Shown here piece by piece: positions 1 through 8,345 of a DNA stretch of 64,000 bases; within the stretch, counting starts at the first letter, position 1, and the number at the start of each line of letters is the position of its first letter. Source of the DNA: UBA2279 sp034399355 (lineage in GTDB: Bacteria > Actinomycetota > Coriobacteriia > Anaerosomatales > Anaerosomataceae). Where the stretch lies: the NCBI GenBank assembly GCA_034399355.1, contig JAXMMT010000023.1:26983-90982 (forward strand). Direction: 5' to 3'. Both the position numbers and the translations under genes were made by a program. The notes under the pieces are model-generated. The model worked only from the letters and a program-made list of their open reading frames with translations. It made no database searches and was not told the DNA's origin.

Positions 1-16
1 CGTGTGCGTCTCATCG

Positions 17-853
17 CTACACGCCCCCTTCGGCCGTCACGGGTACGGTCTCGACACCGACGAGCCGCCCCTGATCGAAGCTCGCCGTGACCTGTCCCTC
101 GAACACGTAGATCTCAAGGCCTTCCGCTATCTCGGGTGCAATGTCGGCCCCGGCGGTGGGCAGCGCGCCAATCACATCGGTGACATCTTGAAGCGACATC
201 CCGACTGCGAACTCATCGGGGCGAAGGAGCGGGAACTCCGTGCCCACGGGGGCAGCAGGCGCGTCATGCACACCAGTCGCCTCACCATCCTTGAACGTGA
301 AGCGGGAACCGAGCGAGTAGTAGTCCCACACCTCAAGACGGTGGATTGGAAGCTCCCCGTTCGCGTCCGGCTGGTCGTTTGGGTCCACGCCGTAGTAAAC
401 GCTGAATGTCTCCGGATAGCCGAACTCGGCTACGACGCGCTGCTGAGACCGTGTGGATTCCCATGCGGACCAGTCACCGTTACCGCCGCCACCGTCGCCA
501 TCGGAGAAGAGCAAGAACGCGCCAACGCCAACCGCTCCGAACACGAAGAGCAGACCCAACACGACAAGTGTGATCGTGAGGCCCTTTCTCGGCTTTCGGG
601 GTGGTGGTGGCAGAGGCTGCTGCTGGTACTGCGGGAGCGGGGGTTGCTGCTGGTACTGCGGAGGCTGCTGCTGATATTGCGGAGGTTGCTGCTGGTACTG
701 CGGGAGCGGGGGTTGCTGCTGATATTGCGGAGGCTGCTGCTGGGGTGATTCACCCGAACCAGGCGCTACCGTAGCCCGTGCTGCACCACACTGTGTACAG
801 AACGAAGCACCTGGGACGAGGGGTGAGCCGCAGCTCGCACACGTGTCGGTCAT
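17..853 (-). CDS. zinc-ribbon membrane-anchored protein of unknown function
   Basis: A 278-residue protein with three parts. Residues 5-22 form a zinc ribbon (C5, C8, C19, C22). Residues 35-88 are a low-complexity Pro/Gln/Tyr linker. A single membrane segment lies at about 91-116 and is followed by an extracytoplasmic domain of about 160 residues with no motif I recognise. The ATG at 853 is chosen because a GAGGGGAG ribosome site precedes it; an in-frame extension to 904 has no such site. This architecture is common among actinobacterial envelope proteins of unknown role. The neighbouring ArsR operon reads the same way but is separated by about 110 bases. Confidence 0.8.
   Translation of the reverse strand: MTDTCASCGSPLVPGASFCTQCGAARATVAPGSGESPQQQPPQYQQQPPLPQYQQQPPQYQQQPPQYQQQPPLPQYQQQPLPPPPRKPRKGLTITLVVLGLLFVFGAVGVGAFLLFSDGDGGGGNGDWSAWESTRSQQRVVAEFGYPETFSVYYGVDPNDQPDANGELPIHRLEVWDYYSLGSRFTFKDGEATGVHDAPAAPVGTEFPLLRPDEFAVGMSLQDVTDVIGALPTAGADIAPEIAEGLEIYVFEGQVTASFDQGRLVGVETVPVTAEGGV
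612..742 (-). repeat. in-frame degenerate tandem repeat coding the PQ-rich linker
   Basis: Short imperfect units that differ by single codons encode PQYQQQP and PLPQYQQQP blocks. Such slippage-prone repeats usually vary in copy number between strains. It is coding repeat, not a CRISPR array, because there are no unique spacers. Confidence 0.75.
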
Positions 854-962
854 GTCCCACTCCCCTCTTGGCTGAAGACACGAACCTAGGTTCACGCTGA
901 ACATAGCATACGATTCGTGGAGAGAAGAACGTTGGCTCGGGTGGCGGTCGTGCTGTAGCGCG

Positions 963-1925
963 CTACAGCACCGCGTTGAACAGGTACCCCACTGCGATGA
1001 TGCCCACTGCGTTGATGGCGATGAAGATGCCTATCAGTTTGGGCTTGATGACCTTGCGCAGGATGATCATCTCGGGCAGGGAAAGCGCGACGACAGCCAT
1101 CATGAAGGCGAGTACGGTTCCCATCGCCATGCCTTTGTCGACAAGCACGCTGACAATCGGAATGACGCCGGCCGCATTCGAATAGAGCGGGACGCCGAGA
1201 AGGACCGCGACCGGCACGGCGAACGGGTTGCCCGGCCCGGCGTAGCGCACGAGGAGGTCCTCGGGCAGAAAGCCGTGCATGAAGCCGCCGATGGCGATGC
1301 CGACGACCACGTACGGCCATACCTTGCCGACGATCTCGGCGACGTAACCCTTCGCGTACGTAGTGCGGTCGCGCCACGTGAGTTCCTCGATGACGCCCTC
1401 ACCCACCCTAATGCCGTACACGTACTCCTCGACCAGATGCTCCAGCCCCAGCTTGCCGATGATGATGCCGCTCACGATGGCGACCGTGAGGCCCGCCACC
1501 AGGTAGAGCGCGGCGATCTTCCAGCCGAACATGCCGAGCAGCAGCACCAGCGCGACCTCGTTCACCATGGGACTTGCCACCAAAAATGAGAACGTGACGC
1601 CGAGCGGCACGCCACTCTCGACGAAGCCGATGAAGAGCGGCACGGCACTGCATGAGCAGAACGGTGTGACCACACCAAACATCGCTGCGAGGACGTTGCC
1701 CACATACAGACGCGTGTTCGAGAGGTAGGCGCGCGTCTTCTCGGGCGGGAAGAACGAGCGGACGATCGCCACTACGAAGACAATGGTAGCGAGCATAAGC
1801 AGGATCTTCGGCACGTCGTAGAGGAAGAATGCAAGCGCCTCACCAAAGGCGCTGCCGTGCGCCAGGCCTATGACGTCGAAGGTGAGCCAGTTCGCAAGCG
1901 CCTCAAGCGGCGCGAAGATGTCCAC
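963..1925 (-). CDS. permease of the ArsP/DUF318 type, probable heavy-metal or metalloid efflux
   Basis: A 320-residue polytopic membrane protein with about eight hydrophobic segments. The stretch FGVVTPFCSCSAVPLFIG carries the C-S-C-S motif typical of the two-domain permease family that includes ArsP and related efflux permeases. GTG at 1925 is chosen because GAGAGGA lies nine bases upstream; a TTG at 1946 is the alternative. It is the last gene of an apparent three-gene operon after an ArsR-type regulator and a redox-disulfide protein, a grouping usually seen in metal or arsenic response. The substrate cannot be told from sequence. Confidence 0.85.
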   Translation of the reverse strand: MDIFAPLEALANWLTFDVIGLAHGSAFGEALAFFLYDVPKILLMLATIVFVVAIVRSFFPPEKTRAYLSNTRLYVGNVLAAMFGVVTPFCSCSAVPLFIGFVESGVPLGVTFSFLVASPMVNEVALVLLLGMFGWKIAALYLVAGLTVAIVSGIIIGKLGLEHLVEEYVYGIRVGEGVIEELTWRDRTTYAKGYVAEIVGKVWPYVVVGIAIGGFMHGFLPEDLLVRYAGPGNPFAVPVAVLLGVPLYSNAAGVIPIVSVLVDKGMAMGTVLAFMMAVVALSLPEMIILRKVIKPKLIGIFIAINAVGIIAVGYLFNAVL

Positions 1926-1958
1926 AGACAGGGGTCCTCTCGGCAATGGCGTGCTGAT

Positions 1959-2240
1959 CTAGCAGCAGCGACCACCGCAGCTGCAGCCGCCGGAACCGGT
2001 AGTCGATGCGCCCCCAAGGATGCGATCGAGTTCCTCGGCGGAAGGAATGCGACCAGACAGGCACACCTGCTCGTCGATGACGAGCGCCGGCGTCGTCATA
2101 ACGCCGAACGCCATGATCTCGACGAAGTCGGTGACGTGCTCGATGTCGGCCTCAAGACCGAGCCGCTGCACGGATTCGCGGGCCGCCTTCTCGAGCAGGT
2201 TGCACTTGGTGCAGCCACTACCGAGGATCTTGATGCGCAT
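1959..2240 (-). CDS. small redox-active disulfide (thioredoxin-like) protein
   Basis: A 93-residue protein of the TM0996/MTH895 small thioredoxin family. It begins MRIKILGSGCTKC with the redox C-x-x-C at residues 10-13 and has the cis-proline motif TTPALVIDE. Its C-terminus, GGCSCGGRCC, is rich in cysteine and may bind metal. The ATG at 2240 follows an AAGGGAGA ribosome site. It sits between the ArsR gene and the permease gene, so it may reduce or deliver the metal or metalloid substrate; that role is inference from context. Confidence 0.85.
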   Translation of the reverse strand: MRIKILGSGCTKCNLLEKAARESVQRLGLEADIEHVTDFVEIMAFGVMTTPALVIDEQVCLSGRIPSAEELDRILGGASTTGSGGCSCGGRCC

Positions 2241-2278
2241 AACAGTCTCCCTTTCGTCGTCACCGTGATCGCAGCCGC

Positions 2279-2599
2279 TCACGCGCGGCCCCGCTTCGTC
2301 GTACACGCGCAGCCGTCGATGCCCCCGGGTGCGGCTTCCGCGACATCGGCCAGCGCCGAGAACGTCTCGGCCAAGGCGACGAAAGCAGCAGGCTCGAGCG
2401 AGCAGTGGAGCCACTGCCCCACCTTGCGCGTGCGTATCAAGCCCACCGCGCGCAGTTTCTTGACGTGGTGGGAGACGAGCGCGTCCGAGATGCCCAGCCC
2501 CTCGGCCAGCTCGCACACACACAGCTCACCGCGCGTGAGCATCTCCACGATCGCGAGGCGGCGCTCGTCGGCAAGCGCTTTGAGTACGTCGATGTCCAT
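2279..2599 (-). CDS. ArsR-family metal-sensing repressor
   Basis: A 106-residue winged-helix protein. The E-L-C-V-C-E-L motif at residues 25-31 is the classical metal or arsenic-binding motif of the ArsR/SmtB family, and ISDALVSHHVKKL is the recognition helix. A further C-A-C lies near the C-terminus. It is the first gene of the operon with the disulfide protein and permease, and would repress the operon until metal binds. Gene spacings are 38 and 33 bases, consistent with a single transcript. Confidence 0.9.
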   Translation of the reverse strand: MDIDVLKALADERRLAIVEMLTRGELCVCELAEGLGISDALVSHHVKKLRAVGLIRTRKVGQWLHCSLEPAAFVALAETFSALADVAEAAPGGIDGCACTTKRGRA

Positions 2600-2630
2600 G
2601 GCGAGCAGTCTAGTCCCGCCTGCGCCGCGT

Positions 2631-2650
2631 TGTCAAACACACATTTGAAC
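2631..2650. promoter_or_regulatory. possible ArsR operator
   Basis: About 30 bases upstream of the ArsR start is an imperfect inverted repeat, TGTCAAA then six bases then TTTGAACA. Position and form fit an autoregulatory ArsR site. Evidence is the repeat alone. Confidence 0.35.
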
Positions 2651-2791
2651 ACCCAGCTCAGGATAGGTGCCTTTTGCCGAGAAGCACCGCCACAGGCGAC
2701 GGACGGCGCCACGTGCTTGCAGGGTTGCGCACTATCGCAGTCGAACATCATCCTGATGGCAAGAGATCCTCGCACGGGACGGAGTCAACCG

Positions 2792-4345
2792 ATGGTCCTC
2801 TACTTCGTCGTGTTCTCCTGCGGCGCTTGTCTCATGGGGCTCGAGCTCCTTGGTGCCCGCGTCCTGGCCCCCGTGATGGGCAACTCGATATACGTCTGGG
2901 GCAGCGTCATTGCCAGCTTCATGGCCGCTATGAGTGTCGGCTACTGGCTCGGGGGCGCCATTTCGGATCGCTTCGGCGCGTCGCGTTCACTTGGCGTCGT
3001 CATCGGAAGCGCCGGCATCTGGACCGCGCTTTCGCCGCTTGTGGCCGATGCAACCCTCGAGTGGGCCGGCACACTCGGACCTCGGGTTGGCTCACTCGTC
3101 GCGACCGCGCTCATCTTCACCGGCCCGGCGTTCCTGCTCGCCATGGTGTCGCCCATGGGCGTCAAGCTTGCCTCGGCCAAAGGACTCGGCCGCATCGGTC
3201 GCTCGGCAGGCTCGCTGTACGCGATCTCGACCGCAGGCAGCATCTTCGGCACACTCGCCACCGCGTTCTGGCTGATACCGCTGGCACAGGTGGAACCGCT
3301 CACTATCGGCATCGGCATCGCGCTGGTGGTGATCGCCTTCGTGAGTCTGGGACTCCCGCAGCCGCACTCGGACGACGTCGCCCCACGCGAGCTGGGAGTG
3401 CGATGGATGGGCGTCACCGTCGTTCTCGCAATCTTGGGCGCCGTCCTCGGCGGCGGCATGCTGCTGCGCATGGGCCCGGACACCAGCACCAACAGCGATG
3501 GCGAGGCCGTCATCTTCCGGCAGGACACGCAGTACCACCGCATCACGGTGACCGAGGCCGACGGCGTGCGCTACCTGCGCTTCGACAAGAGCCGGCAGTC
3601 CGGCATCGACCTGAGCGACGGCTACACGAGCGTCATCGCATATCCCAACTACCTGCACCTGGCGTTGGCGGCCAACCCGGGCGCGCGCAACGTCCTCGTC
3701 CTCGGCCTGGGCGGCGGCGCCGTCACCAAACGCATGTGGCTCGACTACCCCGAGATAGCCATCGACTCCGTAGAGATCGATCCCATCGTCGTGGAGGTGG
3801 CCGAGCGGTACTTCGGCCTGCCCGATGACGAGCGGCTCACTACCTCGATCATGGACGCCCGCCGCTACGTACAGCAGTCCGACGAGCTCTACGACATCAT
3901 CATCATCGACGCGTACTACGCGGACTCGCTCCCCTTCCACCTCACGACCGAGGAGTTCTTCCTCGAAGTGAAGAGCAGGCTGGCACCGGGCGGCGTGATC
4001 GCCTACAACGTCATCTCTGCGGTTGAGGGCGAGCACAGCGAACTCTTCCGCAGCATGTACCGCACCGCAACGGGCGTGTACGACCACCTCTGGGTATTCC
4101 CTATCGGCATCGGTGAGAACGGCGCGCTGGGCGCGAATCGCAATATCATCGTGCTCGCCACCGATGCGGACCTCGCGGAGTCCGAGCTGCGTGACCGCAT
4201 CGCGAACAAGGTCGATGGCCGAGTGAAGATCGACGACTTCGAGACGTTCGCTGCCGACCTCTACACCGGCATCGTCCCGCTCGCCGACGTGCCAAAGCTC
4301 ACCGACGAGTTCGCCCCGACCGACTCGCTCATCAACGTCAACTGA
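2792..4345 (+). CDS. membrane-fused spermidine-synthase-like methyltransferase-fold protein
   Basis: A 517-residue protein. The N-terminal 230 residues form about seven membrane segments. The C-terminal half is a spermidine-synthase-like Rossmann domain with the nucleotide-binding motif VLGLGGGAV, an acidic VEIDP at the next strand, and DIIIIDAY. This fused architecture is widespread, and most members have no proven polyamine activity. ATG at 2792 follows ACGGAG by seven bases; an in-frame ATG at 2756 has no ribosome site. It is divergent from the ArsR operon and ends 140 bases before the cassette array. Confidence 0.85.
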   Translation: MVLYFVVFSCGACLMGLELLGARVLAPVMGNSIYVWGSVIASFMAAMSVGYWLGGAISDRFGASRSLGVVIGSAGIWTALSPLVADATLEWAGTLGPRVGSLVATALIFTGPAFLLAMVSPMGVKLASAKGLGRIGRSAGSLYAISTAGSIFGTLATAFWLIPLAQVEPLTIGIGIALVVIAFVSLGLPQPHSDDVAPRELGVRWMGVTVVLAILGAVLGGGMLLRMGPDTSTNSDGEAVIFRQDTQYHRITVTEADGVRYLRFDKSRQSGIDLSDGYTSVIAYPNYLHLALAANPGARNVLVLGLGGGAVTKRMWLDYPEIAIDSVEIDPIVVEVAERYFGLPDDERLTTSIMDARRYVQQSDELYDIIIIDAYYADSLPFHLTTEEFFLEVKSRLAPGGVIAYNVISAVEGEHSELFRSMYRTATGVYDHLWVFPIGIGENGALGANRNIIVLATDADLAESELRDRIANKVDGRVKIDDFETFAADLYTGIVPLADVPKLTDEFAPTDSLINVN

Positions 4346-4391
4346 ACGCACGAAAGCGGCGTCACCGACGCAATCCATCTCTGAGCAGCAC

Positions 4392-4408
4392 GTCGTCGAC
4401 TCGACGAC
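4392..4408. other. short perfect palindrome after the synthase-like gene
   Basis: GTCGTCGA and TCGACGAC are separated by one base. The arms are too close for a good hairpin and no T tract follows, so it could be a protein-binding site or part of the array's leader. The rest of 4346-4482 shows nothing else. Confidence 0.3.
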
Positions 4409-4483
4409 TTGCTGGCCGGGCATAGTCATAGGAAGATGCTGGGTGAGGGTGTCGGGGGGAGTTGCGGACACCCGGTGTGTGGA

Positions 4484-4588
4484 TTACGCAGACTGCATAT
4501 GCTACCGGCCGAGAAGGGCCACCTGCTGTTACGCAGAAGCGGCCCGGCACGTACTGCACTTATGCAGACTGCAGAATTGTTGTTAGGC
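4484..4588 (+). other. attI-like site at the head of the cassette array
   Basis: Three direct repeats, TTACGCAGACTGCAT at 4484, TTACGCAGAAGCGG at 4529 and TTATGCAGACTGCAG at 4560, precede a GTTAGGC core at 4582-4588. The layout resembles the class 1 attI site, which has repeated integrase-binding boxes containing GTTACGCAG upstream of GTTAGGC. No attC-like R'' box or stem precedes it. It lacks the adjacent intI gene a complete integron would have. Confidence 0.6.
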
Positions 4589-4623
4589 GAAGGATCTACA
4601 GGGTTGATGATGGGGGAGGCGCT

Positions 4624-5103
4624 ATGAGCTGGTACTTGGGGGTTTGGAAGAAGTATGCGACGTTCGGCGGCCGGGCTCGTCGCAAAGAGTACTGGATGTT
4701 CTATCTGTTCAACATAATCTTCGGTTTCGTCCTTAGCTTCACGGACAGCATGCTCGGTCTCACGAATGAAGGTGGCTCTGGTCCTCTGTATGGTCTGTAC
4801 GGGTTGGCCGTGCTGCTCCCGGCGATAGCTGTTGGCGTGCGCCGGATGCACGACACGGACAGAAGCGGCTGGTGGCTGCTGGTGCCAATCGCGAACCTCG
4901 TCTTCCTCGTCTCAGAGGGAACGCAAGGCCCCAATCAGTACGGGTCCGACCCCAAGGCGCCGGCCATGGGGTACGCGCCCCCTGGGCCGCCCGCTGGGTG
5001 GCTTCCCGATCCTACTGGTCGCCACCAGTTCCGCTATTGGGATTCGACTCAATGGACGTCCTCTGTCTCCGACAACGGAGTGGCTTCAGTCGACAATCTA
5101 TGA
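4624..5103 (+). CDS. cassette 1: DUF805 membrane protein with DUF2510 tail
   Basis: A 159-residue protein. Residues 1-110 match the DUF805 pattern: a Trp/Arg-rich start (SWYLGVWKKYATFGGRARRKEYW), hydrophobic segments, and VGVRRMHDTDRSGWW. The C-terminus has GWLPDPTGRHQFRYWD, a DUF2510 motif of actinobacterial membrane proteins. ATG at 4624 follows GGGGGAGG. It is alone between the attI-like site and attC1. The DUF2510 tail points to an actinobacterial origin of the cassette. Function is unknown. Confidence 0.85.
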   Translation: MSWYLGVWKKYATFGGRARRKEYWMFYLFNIIFGFVLSFTDSMLGLTNEGGSGPLYGLYGLAVLLPAIAVGVRRMHDTDRSGWWLLVPIANLVFLVSEGTQGPNQYGSDPKAPAMGYAPPGPPAGWLPDPTGRHQFRYWDSTQWTSSVSDNGVASVDNL

Positions 5104-5124
5104 GGGTTGCGCATCGGAGTCCTC

Positions 5125-5223
5125 GCCTAACAAAGGCATCCAGCAGATAGTCCGCCCATGTGAGGTACTCTCGGCGGGGGCGTTGGCGGGGGCGGACTAC
5201 GGCTGATGCCTAACACGTTGGAC
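5125..5223 (+). other. attC1
   Basis: R'' GCCTAAC at 5125-5131 is the exact complement of the GTTAGGC that opens cassette 1. Perfect 10-base arms, TAGTCCGCCC at 5148 and GGGCGGACTA at 5190, flank a loop of 32 bases, with unpaired bases in the outer stem. R' is GTTGGAC at 5217-5223. Confidence 0.85.
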
Positions 5224-5265
5224 ATACAGGATGATTCGACGACTCGGACCTAGGGGGGAGTCACG

Positions 5266-6156
5266 TTGGTCAAGCAGACTGTACCCGACATGAAGGAGCT
5301 CTTTCGCCAGGCGGCAGAAATCGCCCAACAGGTGCCGGAGAACATGCAAGAAGCCGCGTTCAATCGTGCTCTCGACCTGCTCGTTGGCGCTGGAGCCACT
5401 CCAAGCACGGGGGAGAACGCTCCCAGCAAGCCGAAGTCGTCTACAAAGGGTCAGGAGAGCCCTGCACCCGCCGCAGCCAACGACCTTGTACTGCAGATCG
5501 ACTCAACGCAGCATCCCGGCGTTCGCTCTGCGACCAGGGTTCTGGACCGCGCGCTAATGGTGCTCCAGATCGCACTCAGAGACCATGGTGTAGATGGCCT
5601 GACGCCGTCGGAGATCTCGCGGGTCTTGACTGAGAAGTTCCGCCTAAGGACAACCGCCCCGGCTGTCCGCATGGCGCTCAAGGACGTCTCTGATTTGGTA
5701 GACAGAGTCCCCGATGGAAGAAAGGGCTACCGATATCGAATCATGGGGCCAGGCGAGGAGTACGTGAGTCACGTGCAGGATGCGCATGTCGCTGGAGACG
5801 CTCAGGCCGCGTCAACCGGTACGAAGCGCGAGACATCTCGGCGAGCGAGGCGTGCATCCGCTGGCGGCAAGAAGGCTAAGGTCAAGAGCGAAAGCTCATC
5901 GCCGACCCCGAAAGCCAAGCCCAAGCGCGTAACGTCGAGCAAGCTAGGACCCAAGGCGGCAATTACGGGACTGATCGAAGAGGGCTACTTCGCAACCCCA
6001 CGGACTGGGCCTGAAGTCCAGGCGTACCTACAGAAGAAGCGTGGCTTTGCTCTCGGAACTGACCAGCTCAGACTAGCTATGCTTAGACTCGTACGCGACG
6101 GAGCGCTCGCGCGTGACGAGAACGATGAGGGGCAGTATGAGTACAAGCGACCCTAG
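5266..6156 (+). CDS. cassette 2: winged-helix-like protein of unknown function
   Basis: A 296-residue protein from a TTG start at 5266 placed five bases after GGGGGGAG. It begins with a helical segment, then a Ser/Pro/Lys linker. Residues about 75-165 (GLTPSEISRVL through KGYRYRIMG) look like a winged helix. A very basic linker (about 185-225) leads to a second winged-helix-like domain ending YEYKRP. No enzyme motif is seen. Its last 20 bases overlap the next gene, so the two are translationally coupled and probably act together. Confidence 0.75.
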   Translation: MVKQTVPDMKELFRQAAEIAQQVPENMQEAAFNRALDLLVGAGATPSTGENAPSKPKSSTKGQESPAPAAANDLVLQIDSTQHPGVRSATRVLDRALMVLQIALRDHGVDGLTPSEISRVLTEKFRLRTTAPAVRMALKDVSDLVDRVPDGRKGYRYRIMGPGEEYVSHVQDAHVAGDAQAASTGTKRETSRRARRASAGGKKAKVKSESSSPTPKAKPKRVTSSKLGPKAAITGLIEEGYFATPRTGPEVQAYLQKKRGFALGTDQLRLAMLRLVRDGALARDENDEGQYEYKRP

Positions 6157-6937
6157 CGCAACACTCGAGCAAGCACTCGCATCGATTCCTGCACCACTCC
6201 GCAGGCGCCTAATCAAATCGTACGGCGATCTGAAGAAAGACGCCCTTGAGGGAGAGCACGACGCAGCAGGATTCCGCGCGGGCAAGCTCGCGGAGGTGCT
6301 CCTGCGCGCGACTCAGCATCTGCTGACCGGAGCCTACACGCCGCTCTCCACCAACATCAAGAATTTCAAGCAGCAATGCGAGCAGATTGAGGGCTTGCCC
6401 GCGACTGCGGGTCCTGACGGACTCCGGATTCTCATGCCTCGTGCGCTCTCGTTTCTCTACACGCTTCGAAACAAGCGCGACTTCGGCCATGCAGGTGGAG
6501 AAGTGGACGCGAATGAGATTGACGCCGCGACGGCTGTGCGATTGTCGGACTGGTGCATTTGCGAACTCATCAGAGCATCGCAAGGCATTCCTCTGGAGGA
6601 CGCGCAACTCCTCTGTGATGCCATTGCAGGACGCCAAATTCCTCTCGTCTGGAAGGTCCTCGGAAGAAGGCGGGTCTTGGACGCGTCACTGAACTACCGC
6701 GAGCAGACGCTCCTCTTGCTCTACTCGGAACTCGAGACCGGGGTGGCGACGGAGGACCTGGTTGACTGGACCGAGCACCCAAACAGGGCGAACTTCCGCA
6801 GGGACGTACTATCGAGACTTCACAAGGCGCGGCTGATTGAGTGGGATCGCGAGACAGACATGGCCGTGCTGTCGCCGCTGGGTATCGAAGAGGTCGAGGG
6901 ACTTCTGTTGACCAAGATTGGTCAAGGCAAGACCTGA
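6137..6937 (+). CDS. cassette 2: HEPN-like protein with C-terminal winged helix
   Basis: A 266-residue all-helical N-terminal domain carries R-N-K-R-D-F-G-H at residues 111-118. This fits the R-x(4-6)-H signature of HEPN ribonucleases, including the polar residue after Arg, and resembles the R-N...G-H motif of abortive-infection proteins. The C-terminus (about 190-262) looks like a winged helix. ATG at 6137 is preceded by GAGGGG. Coupled to the upstream gene. Candidate RNA-targeting toxin or defence protein; the family is not identified and the role is inference. Confidence 0.7.
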   Translation: MSTSDPSATLEQALASIPAPLRRRLIKSYGDLKKDALEGEHDAAGFRAGKLAEVLLRATQHLLTGAYTPLSTNIKNFKQQCEQIEGLPATAGPDGLRILMPRALSFLYTLRNKRDFGHAGGEVDANEIDAATAVRLSDWCICELIRASQGIPLEDAQLLCDAIAGRQIPLVWKVLGRRRVLDASLNYREQTLLLLYSELETGVATEDLVDWTEHPNRANFRRDVLSRLHKARLIEWDRETDMAVLSPLGIEEVEGLLLTKIGQGKT

Positions 6938-6938
6938 T

Positions 6939-6999
6939 GTCCAACCCGGGCTTCCACCTGACTCGCTTCGCTCGCAGCTGACGCGCAAAGACGTTAGAC
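6939..6999 (+). other. attC2
   Basis: R'' GTCCAAC at 6939-6945 is the exact complement of the GTTGGAC opening cassette 2. R' is GTTAGAC at 6993-6999. At 61 bases it is short. Its centre, CTGACTCGCTTCGCTCGCAG, is identical to that of attC4. The inner arms pair poorly compared with attC4. Confidence 0.75.
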
Positions 7000-7037
7000 A
7001 CAACACCATGCACGTTGGATGCTCGGGAGGACTGTCG

Positions 7038-8345
7038 ATGACTCAGGTGCCCCAGAGGTTTGCCGCCACGGGCGCGGATGCCGCCATCAGCATCACTCGG
7101 GCGGTCACGCACCATCGCATCGGTCTGAGCCTGACGTTCGCAGGCGAACAGCTCGACGCCGATCGCCTCGCGCGAGCCGCTCGGCTGTCTCTTGACGCCG
7201 AACCAGTTGTCGGCTGCGCGTTTCGCACTGACGAGCGCAGGGCCTACTGGGAGCGCATCTCAAACCTCGACAACGCGACAATCCTCGTGCAGGAAGAGTC
7301 CGCCGATCCCGAAGCCCGGATGCGGTCATTTCAGGCGATCGAGATCACAGACGAGGGACCTCAGGCCGCAGTGGCGCTGATTCGCGCAAGCGATGTTGAC
7401 TATCTCGGCATCAAGACGAGCCATGTGCTGGCCGACGGTCAGGCGGCCAAGCAGTACGCATACCTACTGGCTGACACCTACACACGCCTGGGCAAGGACC
7501 CGTCGTTCATCCCTGAGCCCAACCTGCGTGCGCGCCCCAGCGGACGTGACGTGTGGGCCAACCTCAGTCCACAGCAGCGGCGCGAAGCCAAGAAGGCGAA
7601 ATCATGGACGAAGGCGACATGGCCGGCTCCGGCAGCCGGGAACACGGGCCAGGATCTCACCTACCGGTGGGCGACAGTGCCGCCTGAACGGTTCGTCTCG
7701 CTGAAGTCGTACGGCTCAGAGCGTGGATGCACCGTGAACGACATGATGCTCACTGCCGTGCTGCGTGCGTGCATCTCCAGACTCGACCCTCCCGCGGGCA
7801 CACCGCTGTCGCTCATGTACACGGCCGATTTGCGCCGCTACCTGCCTGATGCCGCTAGCCTGCCCATCTCGAATCTCTCGATCTCAGGTTCGCTCGACAT
7901 CGAGCGCATCGACGGCGAGAGCTTCGACGACACCTTGGGTCGAGTGCACGGGCGAATGGAGCAGTGGGCCAAGATGTGCCACGGAGCCGGACCCCTGGCA
8001 AGCGCGGAGAGACTCGCAGGTCTCGGGTATCGAACAACCGAGCGGCTCCTCAGAATGGCGTTCCGCGCCGGCGGAGCGCCCGGCAAGACGTACCCGTGGT
8101 TCACGAACATCGGGGTCATAGACGATACGCGGCTGTCTTTCGATGGGATGACGCCGGACTCGGGGTTCGTGTTCGGACCGGCCTCCAGAGGCCCGAGTAT
8201 CGTGCCGGTCATTAGCACGTACCGCGATGCACTGACGGTCTGCATGGGCTTCTGCGAGTCGGACTACGATGCCGCGTCGGTCGAAGGACTGCTCGAATCG
8301 ATTGTTGGCGAGATTGAAGATACGTGTACGCCGGAGTGTGCGTAA
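7038..8345 (+). CDS. cassette 3: condensation/acyltransferase-superfamily protein
   Basis: A 435-residue protein with the catalytic H-x-x-x-D-G motif (SHVLADGQ, about residues 129-136) of the CoA-dependent acyltransferase and NRPS condensation superfamily, which also includes alcohol acetyltransferases and PapA-type enzymes. The following region has the length and layout of the second half of the fold (DLRRYLPD, FGPASRGPSIVP). ATG at 7038 follows GGGAGG by seven bases; ATG at 7008 is the alternative. It is the only gene in cassette 3, and substrates cannot be told. A metabolic enzyme this large is unusual among cassette genes. Confidence 0.8.
   Translation: MTQVPQRFAATGADAAISITRAVTHHRIGLSLTFAGEQLDADRLARAARLSLDAEPVVGCAFRTDERRAYWERISNLDNATILVQEESADPEARMRSFQAIEITDEGPQAAVALIRASDVDYLGIKTSHVLADGQAAKQYAYLLADTYTRLGKDPSFIPEPNLRARPSGRDVWANLSPQQRREAKKAKSWTKATWPAPAAGNTGQDLTYRWATVPPERFVSLKSYGSERGCTVNDMMLTAVLRACISRLDPPAGTPLSLMYTADLRRYLPDAASLPISNLSISGSLDIERIDGESFDDTLGRVHGRMEQWAKMCHGAGPLASAERLAGLGYRTTERLLRMAFRAGGAPGKTYPWFTNIGVIDDTRLSFDGMTPDSGFVFGPASRGPSIVPVISTYRDALTVCMGFCESDYDAASVEGLLESIVGEIEDTCTPECA

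Noticed and set aside
612..742. Clustered short repeats as a CRISPR array
   Set aside because: Units are in-frame codons for a Pro/Gln-rich linker and there are no unique spacers.
3092..4471. 459-codon minus-strand frame opposite the spermidine-synthase-like gene
   Set aside because: Antisense shadow; the plus-strand protein has full catalytic motifs.
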